Below are positions 54,590-63,548 of a stretch of DNA of 64,000 nucleotides, in pieces. A program made the translations under genes and the position numbers. Source of the DNA: Opitutia bacterium (GTDB taxonomy: Bacteria; Verrucomicrobiota; Verrucomicrobiia; Opitutales; Opitutaceae). Location of the stretch: contig CANJIU010000025.1 of NCBI GenBank assembly GCA_947474365.1, positions 39,942 through 103,941 of the forward strand, read 5' to 3'. The notes under the pieces were generated by a model. That model had not been told where the DNA came from. It was given only the letters and a program-made list of their open reading frames with translations, and searched no databases. Within the stretch, counting starts at the first letter, position 1, and each line of letters starts with the position of its first letter.

Positions 54590-55936
54590 TTACGCCACCC
54601 GCTCGACGATCAACGGCGGCGGCGTCGGCCGTTTCGGCGCAAGCCGGTAGGCGTTCTTGAAATACTCCAAAGCCTGCTCGAGCTTCGCCTCATCATTGTA
54701 GTGAATCATCATGAGGGGCTCGCCCTGCTTGACCTGCGTGCCCACCTTCTTGATTTCCGAGACACCGACCGAGTGGTCGACCTTGTCGTGCGGCGTATCC
54801 TTGCCAGCACCCAGCAGGTGCACGCCACGGGCGATCATGGCCGCATTGATGGTGTGCACGTAACCCCGCTTCGGGGCCGGCAGCTTCCGGATGTGGCGAG
54901 CCGGTACGAATTTCTCCGGATGGTCGATGAACGAGACGTCGCCCCCCTGCGCCTTGACCAGATCCTTGAACTTCTCGAGGGCCGAGCCGTCGGTGAGGTG
55001 ACGCTGCACCGTCTGCTTCGCCGAAAGAGTCGAACCGGCGACACCCGCCAGCCGCACGATTTCCATGCCGAGCTTCAAGACGAGTTCCTTCATGTCCTCC
55101 GGGCCCTCGCCCTTCAGCAGCTGAATCGCCTCCTTGACCTCGAGGGCGGTGCCCACGGTGTCACCCAACGGCTGGTTCATGTCCGTCACCAGCGCGACGC
55201 ACCGGCGCTTCATCGAACGACCGACCCGCGTCATCGAGCGCGCGAGCTGCTTGGCCTGCTCAAGATCCTTGATGAAGGAGCCGTTGCCCCACTTGACGTC
55301 GATCACCAGACCTTCGGAACCTTCGGCCAGCTTCTTCGAGAGTACGCTGCCGGTGATGAGGGGAAGACTCGGAATCGTCCCTGTGTCCTTGCGGAGTTCG
55401 TAGAACTTGGCGTCCGCCGGAGCGAGGTCTTCGGTCTGCTCGACAATCGCGCCGCCGATGCGGGCGAGCTGCGAAGCAAAATGCTCGTTGGTGAAATGAC
55501 TCTTGAAACCGGGGATGGCCGCGAGTTTTTCAAGGGTATTGATGATGTAGTCGTGCTCGACGCCGCACATCATGGGAACCACCACGCCCGACGCCATCGC
55601 GAGAGGCACCAGCACGAGGGAGGTCTTGTCGCCGACCCCACCGGTGGAATACTTGTCGATCTTCGGTTTCGCGATGTGCGAAAGGTCGATCACCTCGCCT
55701 GAAAGCATCATCTCCTCAGTCAGGTCCGCCGTCTCCTGCGCGGACATGCCGGAAAAATAAATCGCCATCGCCAGTGCCGCGAGCTGGTGCTGCGGCATCT
55801 CACCATCGAGCGTGCTGTCGATGATATAGCGGATTTCCTCTTGCGTGAACTCGCCCCCATCGCGCTTCTTTTCAATCAGGTAGTTGAACGTCGGCTTGAT
55901 GAATCGGCGGGTCGGAATGTTTCGTTTACTGGTCAT
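54590..55936 (-). CDS. deoA: Thymidine/pyrimidine-nucleoside phosphorylase
   Basis: Splits thymidine or other pyrimidine nucleosides with phosphate in nucleoside salvage. The 448 residues have DKYSTGGVGDKTSLVL, the phosphate-binding signature, and PSLPLITGSVLSKKLAEG with the catalytic Arg-Ser-Lys set (Arg in ELRKDTG). The usually strict block GRGLGHTGGTLDKLE reads GVEHDYIINTLEKLA: the Thr and Leu-Lys are kept but the Gly-rich loop is lost. This could change substrate choice. The C-terminal alpha/beta domain (VGTQVKQGEPLMMIHYND) is normal. ATG at 55936 is chosen by homology. Confidence 0.88.
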   Translation of the reverse strand: MTSKRNIPTRRFIKPTFNYLIEKKRDGGEFTQEEIRYIIDSTLDGEMPQHQLAALAMAIYFSGMSAQETADLTEEMMLSGEVIDLSHIAKPKIDKYSTGGVGDKTSLVLVPLAMASGVVVPMMCGVEHDYIINTLEKLAAIPGFKSHFTNEHFASQLARIGGAIVEQTEDLAPADAKFYELRKDTGTIPSLPLITGSVLSKKLAEGSEGLVIDVKWGNGSFIKDLEQAKQLARSMTRVGRSMKRRCVALVTDMNQPLGDTVGTALEVKEAIQLLKGEGPEDMKELVLKLGMEIVRLAGVAGSTLSAKQTVQRHLTDGSALEKFKDLVKAQGGDVSFIDHPEKFVPARHIRKLPAPKRGYVHTINAAMIARGVHLLGAGKDTPHDKVDHSVGVSEIKKVGTQVKQGEPLMMIHYNDEAKLEQALEYFKNAYRLAPKRPTPPPLIVERVA

Positions 55937-56106
55937 GAGTGAGGTGTGTGCAGGACGCGGACGGACGGCAGCCATCGCGCGGAAAAGTTTGCGAGCCAAA
56001 TCGCTGTAGCGGAAAAGTCGAGCCAAAACCGGCTCCCGTTCCCGGGCAAATCACAGGAAAACGCCATCTTGCAAGTAACCATTCGGTTGCCTTAAGCCGC
56101 GACGAT

Positions 56107-56210
56107 GCACTCGAGCGCTCACAGCCGCGAACTGAGAGCCAATTTTTCAAAGCCGATGCTCGGGTGCCCCAAACCCGAAAACATCGCCACGACTTGGTTT
56201 TACGCCCAAC
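56107..56210. repeat. Palindromic element, CAGTYGAGAG family, degenerate copy B
   Basis: Aligns with copy A: GCACTCGAGCGCTCACAGC at the left, AACTGAGAGCCAAT inside, and ACTTGGTTTTACG at the right. The right arm has decayed. It lies in the gap between the phosphorylase gene start and puuD. Confidence 0.55.
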
Positions 56211-56250
56211 CGCCCCGTGGACCTTCTCCCCCCCAACGACATCCAGCGAT

Positions 56251-57450
56251 CTACTTCGTGCTCGCACCGTCCGCCACCCAGGCCGCTACCACCGCCCGCT
56301 CCTGATCTGTCATCTGGGTCAGATTACCCAATGGCATCATCCGCGTCACAATTACCTGCTGATAGATGCGTTGTGCGTTTTTCACGATTCCATCCGGTGC
56401 GGTCAGGACGACGCCCGCCGGCGGTTGCGCGATGCCCGGAAACGTCGGGACAGCAGAATGGCAATTGATGCACCGCTGCCCCATGATGCTCCGGACCCGC
56501 TCGAAATTGACGACACCCTCCACCTTGGGGAGCGGAATAATCTTCGGCGCCGTCCACCAGGCCACCACCCCGAGCAGCAACGCCCCGAACAGCGGATACT
56601 GCCACGCCAGCACCCCTTTGTGCCGCCGGTTGAAAAAATGCCGGATGCTCACCCCGGCGGCGGCCATCAGCATCAACACCGCCCATGCATACGGATGACC
56701 ATAGGTCGACGCGTAGTGGTTGCTGATCATGATGAACAGCACCGGCAACGTGAAGTAGTTGTTGTGGACGCTCCGTTGCTTGCCGCGCTGCCCAAAAATC
56801 GGATCGGGCCTCTGTCCGGCACGCATCGCATCCACCATCTTTTTCTGCCCGGGTATGATCACGAAGAACACGTTCGCCGCCATGATCGTCCCGATCGCGG
56901 TGCCGACATGGACAAACGCCGCCCGCCCGCCCAGGCCCCGGTGAAGCCCCCACGCCAGCAAGGTGAGCCACGCAAACACCACCACGCCGAGCAGCGCGTC
57001 GCGTTTCCCCAGGGGAGAACGGCACAGGCCGTCGTAGACCAACCACGATACCACCATGCTCGCAGCCCCCAACCCGACCGCCTGTGCGGGCGTGAGACTC
57101 GAAACCGCGGCGTCGACCATCATCGACTGCGACCGCGCCCAATAGACGACAATCAGCAGCGCGGTGCCCGAAAGCCATGTCGTGTACGCCTCCCACTTGA
57201 ACCAATGGAGATGCTGCGGCAGCGACGCCGGCGCCACCGCATATTTCTGGGGATTGTAGAATCCTCCGCCATGCACGGCCCATAACTCGCCGGACACCCC
57301 TTTTTTCGCATTCTCCGAACCCGGCGCCGGCGGCTCGAGACTGTTGTCGAGCCAGATGAAATAAAACGACGAACCGATCCATGCGATACCCGCGATGAGA
57401 TGCAGCCAGCGCAACAGCAGGCCGAGAAATTCAAACAGATGGGCTTCCAT
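56251..57450 (-). CDS. puuD: Urate hydroxylase PuuD-type membrane protein with C-terminal cytochrome c
   Basis: The 399 residues have about eight membrane helices with the family start LLLRWLHLIAGIAWIGSSFYFIWLD (landmark), conserved His residues, and a C-terminal cytochrome c domain with one haem motif CINCHS and a methionine ligand region (VTRMMPLGNLTQMT). PuuD proteins oxidise urate to 5-hydroxyisourate, passing electrons to the respiratory chain. No other purine-degradation gene is nearby. ATG at 57450 is chosen; the longer reading is in the repeat. Confidence 0.88.
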   Translation of the reverse strand: MEAHLFEFLGLLLRWLHLIAGIAWIGSSFYFIWLDNSLEPPAPGSENAKKGVSGELWAVHGGGFYNPQKYAVAPASLPQHLHWFKWEAYTTWLSGTALLIVVYWARSQSMMVDAAVSSLTPAQAVGLGAASMVVSWLVYDGLCRSPLGKRDALLGVVVFAWLTLLAWGLHRGLGGRAAFVHVGTAIGTIMAANVFFVIIPGQKKMVDAMRAGQRPDPIFGQRGKQRSVHNNYFTLPVLFIMISNHYASTYGHPYAWAVLMLMAAAGVSIRHFFNRRHKGVLAWQYPLFGALLLGVVAWWTAPKIIPLPKVEGVVNFERVRSIMGQRCINCHSAVPTFPGIAQPPAGVVLTAPDGIVKNAQRIYQQVIVTRMMPLGNLTQMTDQERAVVAAWVADGASTK

Positions 57451-57482
57451 GGTGTGCGGGTGGCTCCTACGGCTAAAACGTT

Positions 57483-57607
57483 CAGTTGAGAGTTGAGTAC
57501 TGAGCGCCAAGAGCGAAACCAAAAGGTGAATCTTGATTCCCAGCGCGATGAAGCGCCGGTGAGCGCGAGGATCGATCTCTCAACCCTCAACTCTCAGCTC
57601 TCAACTG
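57483..57607. repeat. Palindromic element, CAGTYGAGAG family, copy C (inverted)
   Basis: Arms CAGTTGAGAG (57483-57492) and CTCTCAACTG (57598-57607) bound a 125-bp element. Read on the minus strand, its interior (AAGATTCACCTTTTGGTTTCGCTC) matches the interior of copy A. It lies between the divergent puuD and argS genes. Confidence 0.75.
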
Positions 57608-57708
57608 CAGCCATTGTCAGAGCTTGCGAGATGCCAATCTCCCCCCGGGCCACCCGCAAGCCAACTCCGCGCTTGCGCGCCGCGCCGCGCATCCCGTTCT
57701 CTCGCGGG

Positions 57709-59484
57709 ATGCACGTTTCGTTCAACCTCGCCGCCGATCTCGACACGGCCCTCAAGTCCGCCGCGTCCACCGCCGGACTCGCCGATGCCGCCGCGTTCAC
57801 CCCCGAGGTCCGCACCGCAGATCCGCGCCACGGTGACTTCCAGTCGAATGGCGTCCTCGGCTACGCCAAGTCCCGCAAGCTCAATCCCCGCGCCACCGCC
57901 GACCAACTCGTCGCCGCCCTACCCGCCGACGTGCGCGCCCGGTATGACATCACCATCGCAGGCCCCGGTTTCATCAATTTCACCCTGAAGCCCGCCGCCC
58001 TCGCCGCCTGGCTGCACACGTACTCGACCGCCGACGCTCTCCGCGCCGGCGCCGCCGCCCTCCACGCCGGCCAGACCTGGGTCGTCGACTACTCGTCCCC
58101 TAACACCGCGAAGCAGATGCACGTCGGCCACCTGCGCTCCGCCGTCATCGGCGAGGCCATCTGCCGGCTCCTCGCCTTCACCGGCGCCCGGGTCATCCGC
58201 GACAACCATCTCGGCGATTGGGGCACCCAGTTCGGCAAACTCATCTACGGCTACAAACGCTGGGCCAACCCCGCCGCCCTCGAGTCCGAGGCCATCGAGG
58301 AACTCGAACGCCTCTACAAGCTCGGCAACGACGCCACGCCCGACGGTTCCCCGGAACTCGACGAAGCCCGCCGTGAACTCGTGAAGCTACAGTCCGGTGA
58401 TCCGGAAAACGTCGCCCTCTGGCAGACATTTTCCGACGTCAGCCTCGCCGCCTTCCAGCAGATCTATGACCGGCTCGGCATCCGGTTTGATCACAACCTC
58501 GGGGAGAGTTTCTACAACGACAAGGTCGGCCGCGTTTACCGCGAACTCGCGGAAACCAAGATCGCCGAGGACAGCAATGGCGCGCTCGTGGTCTTCCACG
58601 ACGAGCATCCCCGCTTCAACCGCAACGCTGAACGGCCAAACCCCTTCATGGTCCGCAAGGCCGACGGCGCGAGCGGCTACGCCTCCACCGACCTCGCCAC
58701 CGCGCTCCATCGCACGGAGCATTTCCAGGCCGACGGTATCGTCGTCGTCACCGATTTCCGCCAGGCCGATCACTTCGAACAGCTGTTTCTCACCGTGAGA
58801 AAATGGTTCGCCGCCAAAGGCTATCGCGTGCCCGACCTGCACCACGTCACGTTCGGCGCTGTCACCGGCGAAGACGGCAAGGCGCTCAAGACCCGCAGCG
58901 GCGACGTCATCAAGTTGAAGGCCCTCCTCGATGAGGCCGTCGACCGCGCCTACACGCTCGTCACGGAAAAGAGCCCCGACATCCCCGAGGCCGAACGTCG
59001 GGAAATCTCCCGCATCGTCGGCATCGGCGCCGTGCAGTACGCGGATCTCTCGCAAAACCGCAGCAGCAACTACGTTTTCTCCTGGGACAAGATGCTCGCG
59101 CTCGACGGGAACACCGCCCCGTACCTGCTCTACGCCGTGGCGCGGATTCACTCGATCTTTCGCAAGGCCGGCGTCACCCCGGGCGACACCACCGCCGAGT
59201 CGGCCGCCACGCCTCCGGAAACACCCGAGGAGATCGTCCTGGCCCGGAAGCTCACCAAGTTTCCCGACGGCATCCGGCTCGCCAACGAGTCGCTCCGCCC
59301 GCACTACCTCGGGCTGTATCTGTTCGAACTCGCCAGCGACTACAGTTCGTTCAACAACGCCGACAAGGTGCTCGTCGACGACGCCCCGGTTCGCGCCCGG
59401 CGACTCCTACTGTGCGCCCGCACGCTCCTCACCCTGGAAACCGGCCTCCAACTCCTCGGACTGCGCACGCTGACGCGGATGTAG
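57709..59484 (+). CDS. argS: Arginyl-tRNA synthetase
   Basis: Charges tRNA-Arg. The 591 residues start with the N-terminal additional domain that binds the tRNA D-loop (MHVSFNLAADLDTALKSAA). The class I catalytic core follows with SSPNTAKQMHVGHLRSAVIG, where HVGH is the HIGH motif, and DNHLGDWGTQFGKLI. The KMSKS position is degenerate as usual in ArgRS (LKTRSGDVIKL). The C-terminal anticodon-binding domain ends in LRTLTRM. ATG at 57709 is preferred; ATG at 57631 would add 26 Arg/Pro-rich residues from the leader. Confidence 0.96.
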   Translation: MHVSFNLAADLDTALKSAASTAGLADAAAFTPEVRTADPRHGDFQSNGVLGYAKSRKLNPRATADQLVAALPADVRARYDITIAGPGFINFTLKPAALAAWLHTYSTADALRAGAAALHAGQTWVVDYSSPNTAKQMHVGHLRSAVIGEAICRLLAFTGARVIRDNHLGDWGTQFGKLIYGYKRWANPAALESEAIEELERLYKLGNDATPDGSPELDEARRELVKLQSGDPENVALWQTFSDVSLAAFQQIYDRLGIRFDHNLGESFYNDKVGRVYRELAETKIAEDSNGALVVFHDEHPRFNRNAERPNPFMVRKADGASGYASTDLATALHRTEHFQADGIVVVTDFRQADHFEQLFLTVRKWFAAKGYRVPDLHHVTFGAVTGEDGKALKTRSGDVIKLKALLDEAVDRAYTLVTEKSPDIPEAERREISRIVGIGAVQYADLSQNRSSNYVFSWDKMLALDGNTAPYLLYAVARIHSIFRKAGVTPGDTTAESAATPPETPEEIVLARKLTKFPDGIRLANESLRPHYLGLYLFELASDYSSFNNADKVLVDDAPVRARRLLLCARTLLTLETGLQLLGLRTLTRM

Positions 59485-59537
59485 GATTGCACCCGGCAGC
59501 ACCGGAGAAGCGCTCATTTCGTTTCTGAAAACTGGGA

Positions 59538-59768
59538 ACGCGACGCCCCCGTCGCGTCGCTTGGCTTGCCGCGCTTTTCCGCAACACCCCGGATTTCCAT
59601 CTCGGGCGAAGAAGGACCGTCTCCTCTCACGCTCCGATATCCGCCCGCTTCGGCCCCGGCAAGCGGCGGAGATCGGAGTTCCCTTTCCGGACGGCGACGG
59701 GGGCGTCGCCGCTCCAGTCCGATCAGATCGGAATCCTGGTTCCTGGGGACGCGACGCCCCCGTCGCGT
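59538..59768. repeat. Three GCGACGCCCC-type palindromes
   Basis: ACGCGACG-CCCC-CGTCGCGT occurs at 59538-59557 and again at 59749-59768, with an inverse-type version (GGCGACG...CGTCGCC) at 59693-59710. The words next to the last copy (TTCCTGGGGACGCG and GTGGCTTGAAACCGCG) recur in the 159-bp tandem array at the right end of the window. Confidence 0.75.
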
Positions 59769-59830
59769 GGCTTGAAACCGCGTCTTCCCACGGGAGGGAT
59801 TCCTCTCCCCAGCCGCAATCATGCAGAAGG

Positions 59831-60110
59831 GAACCACGAATGGTCACGAATGAACACGGATACAAAGGCGAGAACCGGCCGCCGCTGGAAATCCGAAACG
59901 CCACCGAACGGTAACCTACGTGGAACCGCGCGCACGGGCACGGCGGGTCTATCTCCGAATTGTCGCCTTGTAGCCGGGTTCGCTGAGGCCGGTCCGGGGT
60001 CGGCGACCCCGGCTACATTCGCGAGCAGCGGCAATTCGGAGATGCACCCGCGCACGGCTTGCTCTGGGCCTTCGTGTTTATTCGTGTCCATTCGTGGTTC
60101 AAATGAATCG
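59831..60110. repeat. ACGAATGGACACGAAT inverted-repeat element, copy 1, with nested insertion
   Basis: Left arm 59831-59860 (GAACCACGAATGGTCACGAA...) and right arm 60071-60100 (...ATTCGTGTCCATTCGTGGTTC) are near-complementary. In reverse orientation it matches the 165-bp element at 62736-62900, except for about 114 extra bases (about 59945-60058). Confidence 0.8.
59945..60058. repeat. Nested palindromic element inside the larger repeat
   Basis: Perfect 12-bp arms ATCTCCGAATTG (59951-59962) and CAATTCGGAGAT (60032-60043). Inside them is a second pair, GTAGCCGGG (59970-59978) and CCCGGCTAC (60008-60016), around a GGGGTCG/CGACCCC hairpin. The word GCACGGC occurs on both sides of the inserted stretch, like a short target repeat. 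Confidence 0.7.
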
Positions 60111-60263
60111 TTATGGCTCAGGCGTCCGCGGTCGCTTCGGAGAAACGCCCCGACCAGTCTTTCTTGTCGGGCGCGGTTGCACGAACACCCGATGAGCCCC
60201 GATCCTGACTTCGCCCGAAAACACTCTTGCCGCTCCGCCGCCCGCCTCCCACCCTCCGCTCCC

Positions 60264-61013
60264 ATGGCCACGCAGGAACTCTACATCCGCAACGCGACTG
60301 AAACCGAGGCCCGCGGGCCTTTCAGCCCCCAACAGATTGCCGATCTCGCGGAGGCGGGACAGGTCACCGCCGAAACGCTCACCTACGACGCCACCACAGA
60401 ACAATGGGTCGCCCTGAACACCAACCCCGAGTTGATGGCGATCGTTTTTCCCGAGAAAAAGAAGCTCTCCCTCAAGGCCAAGGAGATCAAGACGCTCAAT
60501 AAGACCGACGAGAACGCGAAGCCGATCACGGTCAACGACATGCTCGACGCCGCCGAAGGGCGCACCGACGACACCAAAGACAAGTCCGATCCCGAGATCG
60601 CGATGGCACGTGCCGCCAAAATCGGGCTGATCGGCGGCACCGTCACCCTCGTCGCCGCGGCCGCGGGCGAAATCCTGCCCGGAGCGAATGCCCTGATGTC
60701 GGGGGACGCCGCCAAACTCATGGCCCAGCCCCTCGTGTTTCTCGGTCTGGTCGACGTCGGCTTTGCCGTAATGCTCGGACTCGGCATGTCGTCGCTGTAT
60801 CAATTTGTCCGATTCCGGGCTGCCCTTGGTTTGGGCCTGACGGGCTTCATTTTTTATGCCCAGGGTCAGCCGATGCAGCTCATCGCCGTCGCCGCCGGGT
60901 CCGCGGGACTCTATCTCTGCACGGTCTTCGTCAACCTGATTCCCGCCATCATCGCCGCGTTGGCCGGGGTGGGAGGCATGGGTTATTTCGCCTGGTTGAT
61001 GATTGCGACCTGA
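60264..61013 (+). CDS. GYF-domain membrane protein
   Basis: The 249 residues begin with a GYF_2-type domain (about 5-60: LYIRNATETEARGPFSPQQI, then TYDATTEQWVALNTNPEL), a fold often found before membrane regions in bacteria. A charged linker (about 65-115) and four to five membrane helices follow (e.g. PLVFLGLVDVGFAVMLGLGM and LYLCTVFVNLIPAIIAALAG). The role is unknown. ATG at 60264 is chosen at the start of the GYF domain; an upstream ATG at 60192 would add 24 residues without similarity. The next gene may overlap its end. Confidence 0.75.
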   Translation: MATQELYIRNATETEARGPFSPQQIADLAEAGQVTAETLTYDATTEQWVALNTNPELMAIVFPEKKKLSLKAKEIKTLNKTDENAKPITVNDMLDAAEGRTDDTKDKSDPEIAMARAAKIGLIGGTVTLVAAAAGEILPGANALMSGDAAKLMAQPLVFLGLVDVGFAVMLGLGMSSLYQFVRFRAALGLGLTGFIFYAQGQPMQLIAVAAGSAGLYLCTVFVNLIPAIIAALAGVGGMGYFAWLMIAT

Positions 61014-62514
61014 TCTCCCCTTGAGCTCTGGGCCACCGTCATCGCCCCACCTTCCGCGGTCTGGCGGTCCTTGGATCCGGTGGATCGAGATTTATCAACG
61101 GGACATCTGGCGGCCGTCCCTGATGAACGACACGTCGCCCAAGGGGCGGCTGTACGCCGTGCTCCGCGCCGTTTCGATCACCCTGACCGTCGTCGCCGAA
61201 GCGCGAATCGCCAGCCGGGCAGCCGCACTCAGTTTCAGTTCCCTGCTCGGCCTCGGTCCGCTCATCGCGATCGCCGTGCTCGTGGCCGGATTCGTCCTGG
61301 GGAAAAACGATTCCAACCTCGTCGCCGACTCCCTCAACCGGATCGTCAAGGTGGTGGCGCCCCAGATCGCCCAGTACGAACGGCTCACCCAGACCACCAA
61401 TGAGGTAAATCCGCAGCTGGTCGACGTGATCAACCACATCATCACCGCCTCGCGCTCAAGTTCGGCCGGTGCCCTCGGCGTTTTCTCCCTCCTTCTCATC
61501 GTCCTGCTCCTGTTCAAATCAATTGAGGACACCTTCAACGACATCTGGGGCGTGCGCCAGGGCCGCTCGATGCTGATGCGGATTGTCCTCTACTGGACGA
61601 TTCTCTCGCTCGGCGCCCTCCTCTTCTTCAGCGCCGTGGCTCTCCTCGGGGCCGGAACGTTTGTGAGCGTGTTCATGGAAAAGCTCCCCGGCGGCACCAA
61701 GAACCTCCAGGAGCTCGGCTGGCTGATCCAGATGTTCTCGTTCTCCCTGCTCACCCTGATGCTCACGCTCTTCTACCGGGTGATCCCCAATACCCGCGTG
61801 TACTGGAGCGCGGCATTCGCCGGCGGGCTCGTGGTGTCGGCCCTCCTGCTCGGCAATAATTTCGTCGCCTTCTTTTACGTAAAGCGGGTCGTGCTCGAGA
61901 AGAGCCTCTACGGTTCCCTCGCCATCGTGCCCGTGCTGATGCTCGGGCTCTACATCTTCTGGCTCTACGTACTGATCGGCGGCACGGTGAGTTACGCCCT
62001 CCAAAACGCCCATTTCCGCAACAGCCAGGCCGCGTGGAGCACGCTGACGGAATCGATGCGCGAGCGCCTCGCGCTTGTCGTGTTCCTGACGATTTGCCGG
62101 CGCTTCCGCGAATGCCTCCCCCCGATCTCGGCGTCGCATCTCAGCACTATGCTCAAGGTGCCGGCCCAATTGCTGAATGAATGTCTCAACCGCCTGGTAA
62201 GCCTTGAGCTCATCATCACGCTGCGGCCGGCCCCCAACAGCCCGGCCACCGACTACCTCTACCAGCCCTCCCGGCCGCTCAACCGGATCACATTGTTCGA
62301 ATTCAAGACACTCGACGACAACCTCGGGGAGGATCCGATTGGGTCATCGCTGGAGCGCATCGACCCACTCGTGGGCCAGTACGACGCCGCGCTGAGTCGG
62401 TTGGGTGAGCAGGAGTTTTTCCAGAAGACGGTCGACCAGCTCTTCGAGGAAAACCCCTTCGACGAGTCCCGCCCGCCCTTCACGATGGGCGAACGGCGCA
62501 TCGGCAAGATGTGA
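61003..62514 (+). CDS. YihY/BrkB-family inner-membrane protein
   Basis: The 503 residues contain the YihY (once called ribonuclease BN) core of six membrane helices at about 60-340: ASRAAALSFSSLLGLGPLIAI, the family signature, then SIEDTFNDIWGVRQGRS and FYRVIPNTRVYWSAAFAGG. The C-terminal 150 residues form a winged-helix-like domain (SHLSTMLKVPAQLLNECLNRLV) and an acidic tail. The transported or bound substrate is unknown. Start is uncertain: TTG at 61003 (overlapping the GYF gene by 11 bases) or TTG at 61021 keeps WIRWIEIYQRDIW; the first ATG is at 61123. Confidence 0.85.
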   Translation: MRPDLPLSSGPPSSPHLPRSGGPWIRWIEIYQRDIWRPSLMNDTSPKGRLYAVLRAVSITLTVVAEARIASRAAALSFSSLLGLGPLIAIAVLVAGFVLGKNDSNLVADSLNRIVKVVAPQIAQYERLTQTTNEVNPQLVDVINHIITASRSSSAGALGVFSLLLIVLLLFKSIEDTFNDIWGVRQGRSMLMRIVLYWTILSLGALLFFSAVALLGAGTFVSVFMEKLPGGTKNLQELGWLIQMFSFSLLTLMLTLFYRVIPNTRVYWSAAFAGGLVVSALLLGNNFVAFFYVKRVVLEKSLYGSLAIVPVLMLGLYIFWLYVLIGGTVSYALQNAHFRNSQAAWSTLTESMRERLALVVFLTICRRFRECLPPISASHLSTMLKVPAQLLNECLNRLVSLELIITLRPAPNSPATDYLYQPSRPLNRITLFEFKTLDDNLGEDPIGSSLERIDPLVGQYDAALSRLGEQEFFQKTVDQLFEENPFDESRPPFTMGERRIGKM

Positions 62515-62530
62515 GTCAGCGTCGAAAAAG

Positions 62531-62624
62531 CCTACCGGCAGGTAGGGACGCACCTCCCGGGGCGTCCGCTTTTCGCACCGAGATGCTCATCGATCTTGCG
62601 GACGGCTCGGAGCCGTCCCTACCT
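62531..62624. repeat. GGTAGGGACG palindromic element
   Basis: Arms AGGTAGGGACG (62540-62550) and CGTCCCTACCT (62614-62624). Smaller hairpins CCTACC/GGTAGG (62531-62546) and GACGGCT/AGCCGTC (62601-62617) sit at each end. It follows the YihY stop by 16 bases and may also serve as a transcript end. Confidence 0.7.
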
Positions 62625-62735
62625 TTTCCGACACCCTCTGAGTCGCGGGTGTTCACCCGATACTAATCCGGTATCGGTCCCGTGTTCCTCAATTCAACAG
62701 CAAGGAACAGGAAGCGCACCCACGCTGAGCCGGGA

Positions 62736-62900
62736 CGATTCATTTGAACCACGGATGGACACGAATAAACCCGGATGCTCAGAGCAAGCCGTGCCGGTGC
62801 GTGCGGATTCTTGGCGTTCACCGTTCGGTGGCGTTTCGGATTTCCAACGGTGGCTGGTTCTCGCCTCTGTATCCGTGTCCATTCGTGTTCATCCGTGGTT
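62736..62900. repeat. ACGAATGGACACGAAT inverted-repeat element, copy 2 (uninterrupted)
   Basis: A 165-bp element with arms ACCACGGATGGACACGAAT and ATTCGTGTTCATCCGTGGT. Its reverse complement aligns with 59831-60110 apart from the nested insertion there; shared interior words include GGAAATCCGAAACGCCACCG and CACGGCTTGCTCTG. Confidence 0.8.
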
Positions 62901-62905
62901 TTCTT

Positions 62906-63008
62906 CTGCTTGGTTGCGGCTGAGCTCAACTACCCTTACGCTGCAGAACTCTACCCCTCGGTGTTGGCGGCAGCAAAGGCGGCCAACGACGTCGGTGTTG
63001 CCCTTTGA
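62906..63008 (+). pseudogene. Possible C-terminal remnant of a coding gene
   Basis: Just after the repeat, one plus-strand frame reads AELNYPYAAELYPSVLAAA and continues KAANDVGVAL to a stop at 63006-63008. The composition looks protein-like, unlike the repeat-derived frames around it, but it is short and has no family match or start of its own. It may be the tail of a gene cut by the repeat element. Confidence 0.25.
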
Positions 63009-63548
63009 GCGAACGGCAGCGCCGTTCCGACAGCTTGGCTGACGGGTCTCTGCTACGGCAATCGCGAATCCAGCTCGAATCCAGCGGCCTTCGTTCACGA
63101 ATCATGACCGAGATATCACCGGGAAATGACCGAGAGATGACCGAGAGATGAAAACCGTCTCCCCTCTCCGCCTCGGTGTCGCCAGCCCCCCATTACGGAG
63201 GCCATGGCGGGGGCGTTTACGTCAGCGCGAGGGGACGACAAAGACGTTGCCCCGCTGGTTCCAAAGAAAAATTCGATGACGAAACCGATGGTTGGCTGTC
63301 GATCGGTGCGACCTCAGTCGTTGCCCTTCGCACAAACTGTTACGCCCATTTTAGGGCGATCGCCTACGACCGCAGCGTAGCGAGCGCCCGATCGCACTCC
63401 CGGCAGGCCGGCAACAGGTAGCCGCGCCGGTAACGGTGCGGTCAAGTGAAGTCGTCCTGCACGTCATCAATCCGCCGCCACCGACTTTCCGTCCTTCCCG
63501 ACCTTCCTGTTCAAAAAAGCCATCGCGCAATCGCCGCAAGGCGGGAGG

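Larger units (their letters stand above)
59485..60263. other. 779-bp repeat-rich region between argS and the GYF gene
   Basis: No gene is supported. It contains the GCGACG-type palindromes (59538-59768), a 280-bp inverted-repeat element with a nested second element (59831-60110), and a short leader for the GYF gene. Confidence 0.7.
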
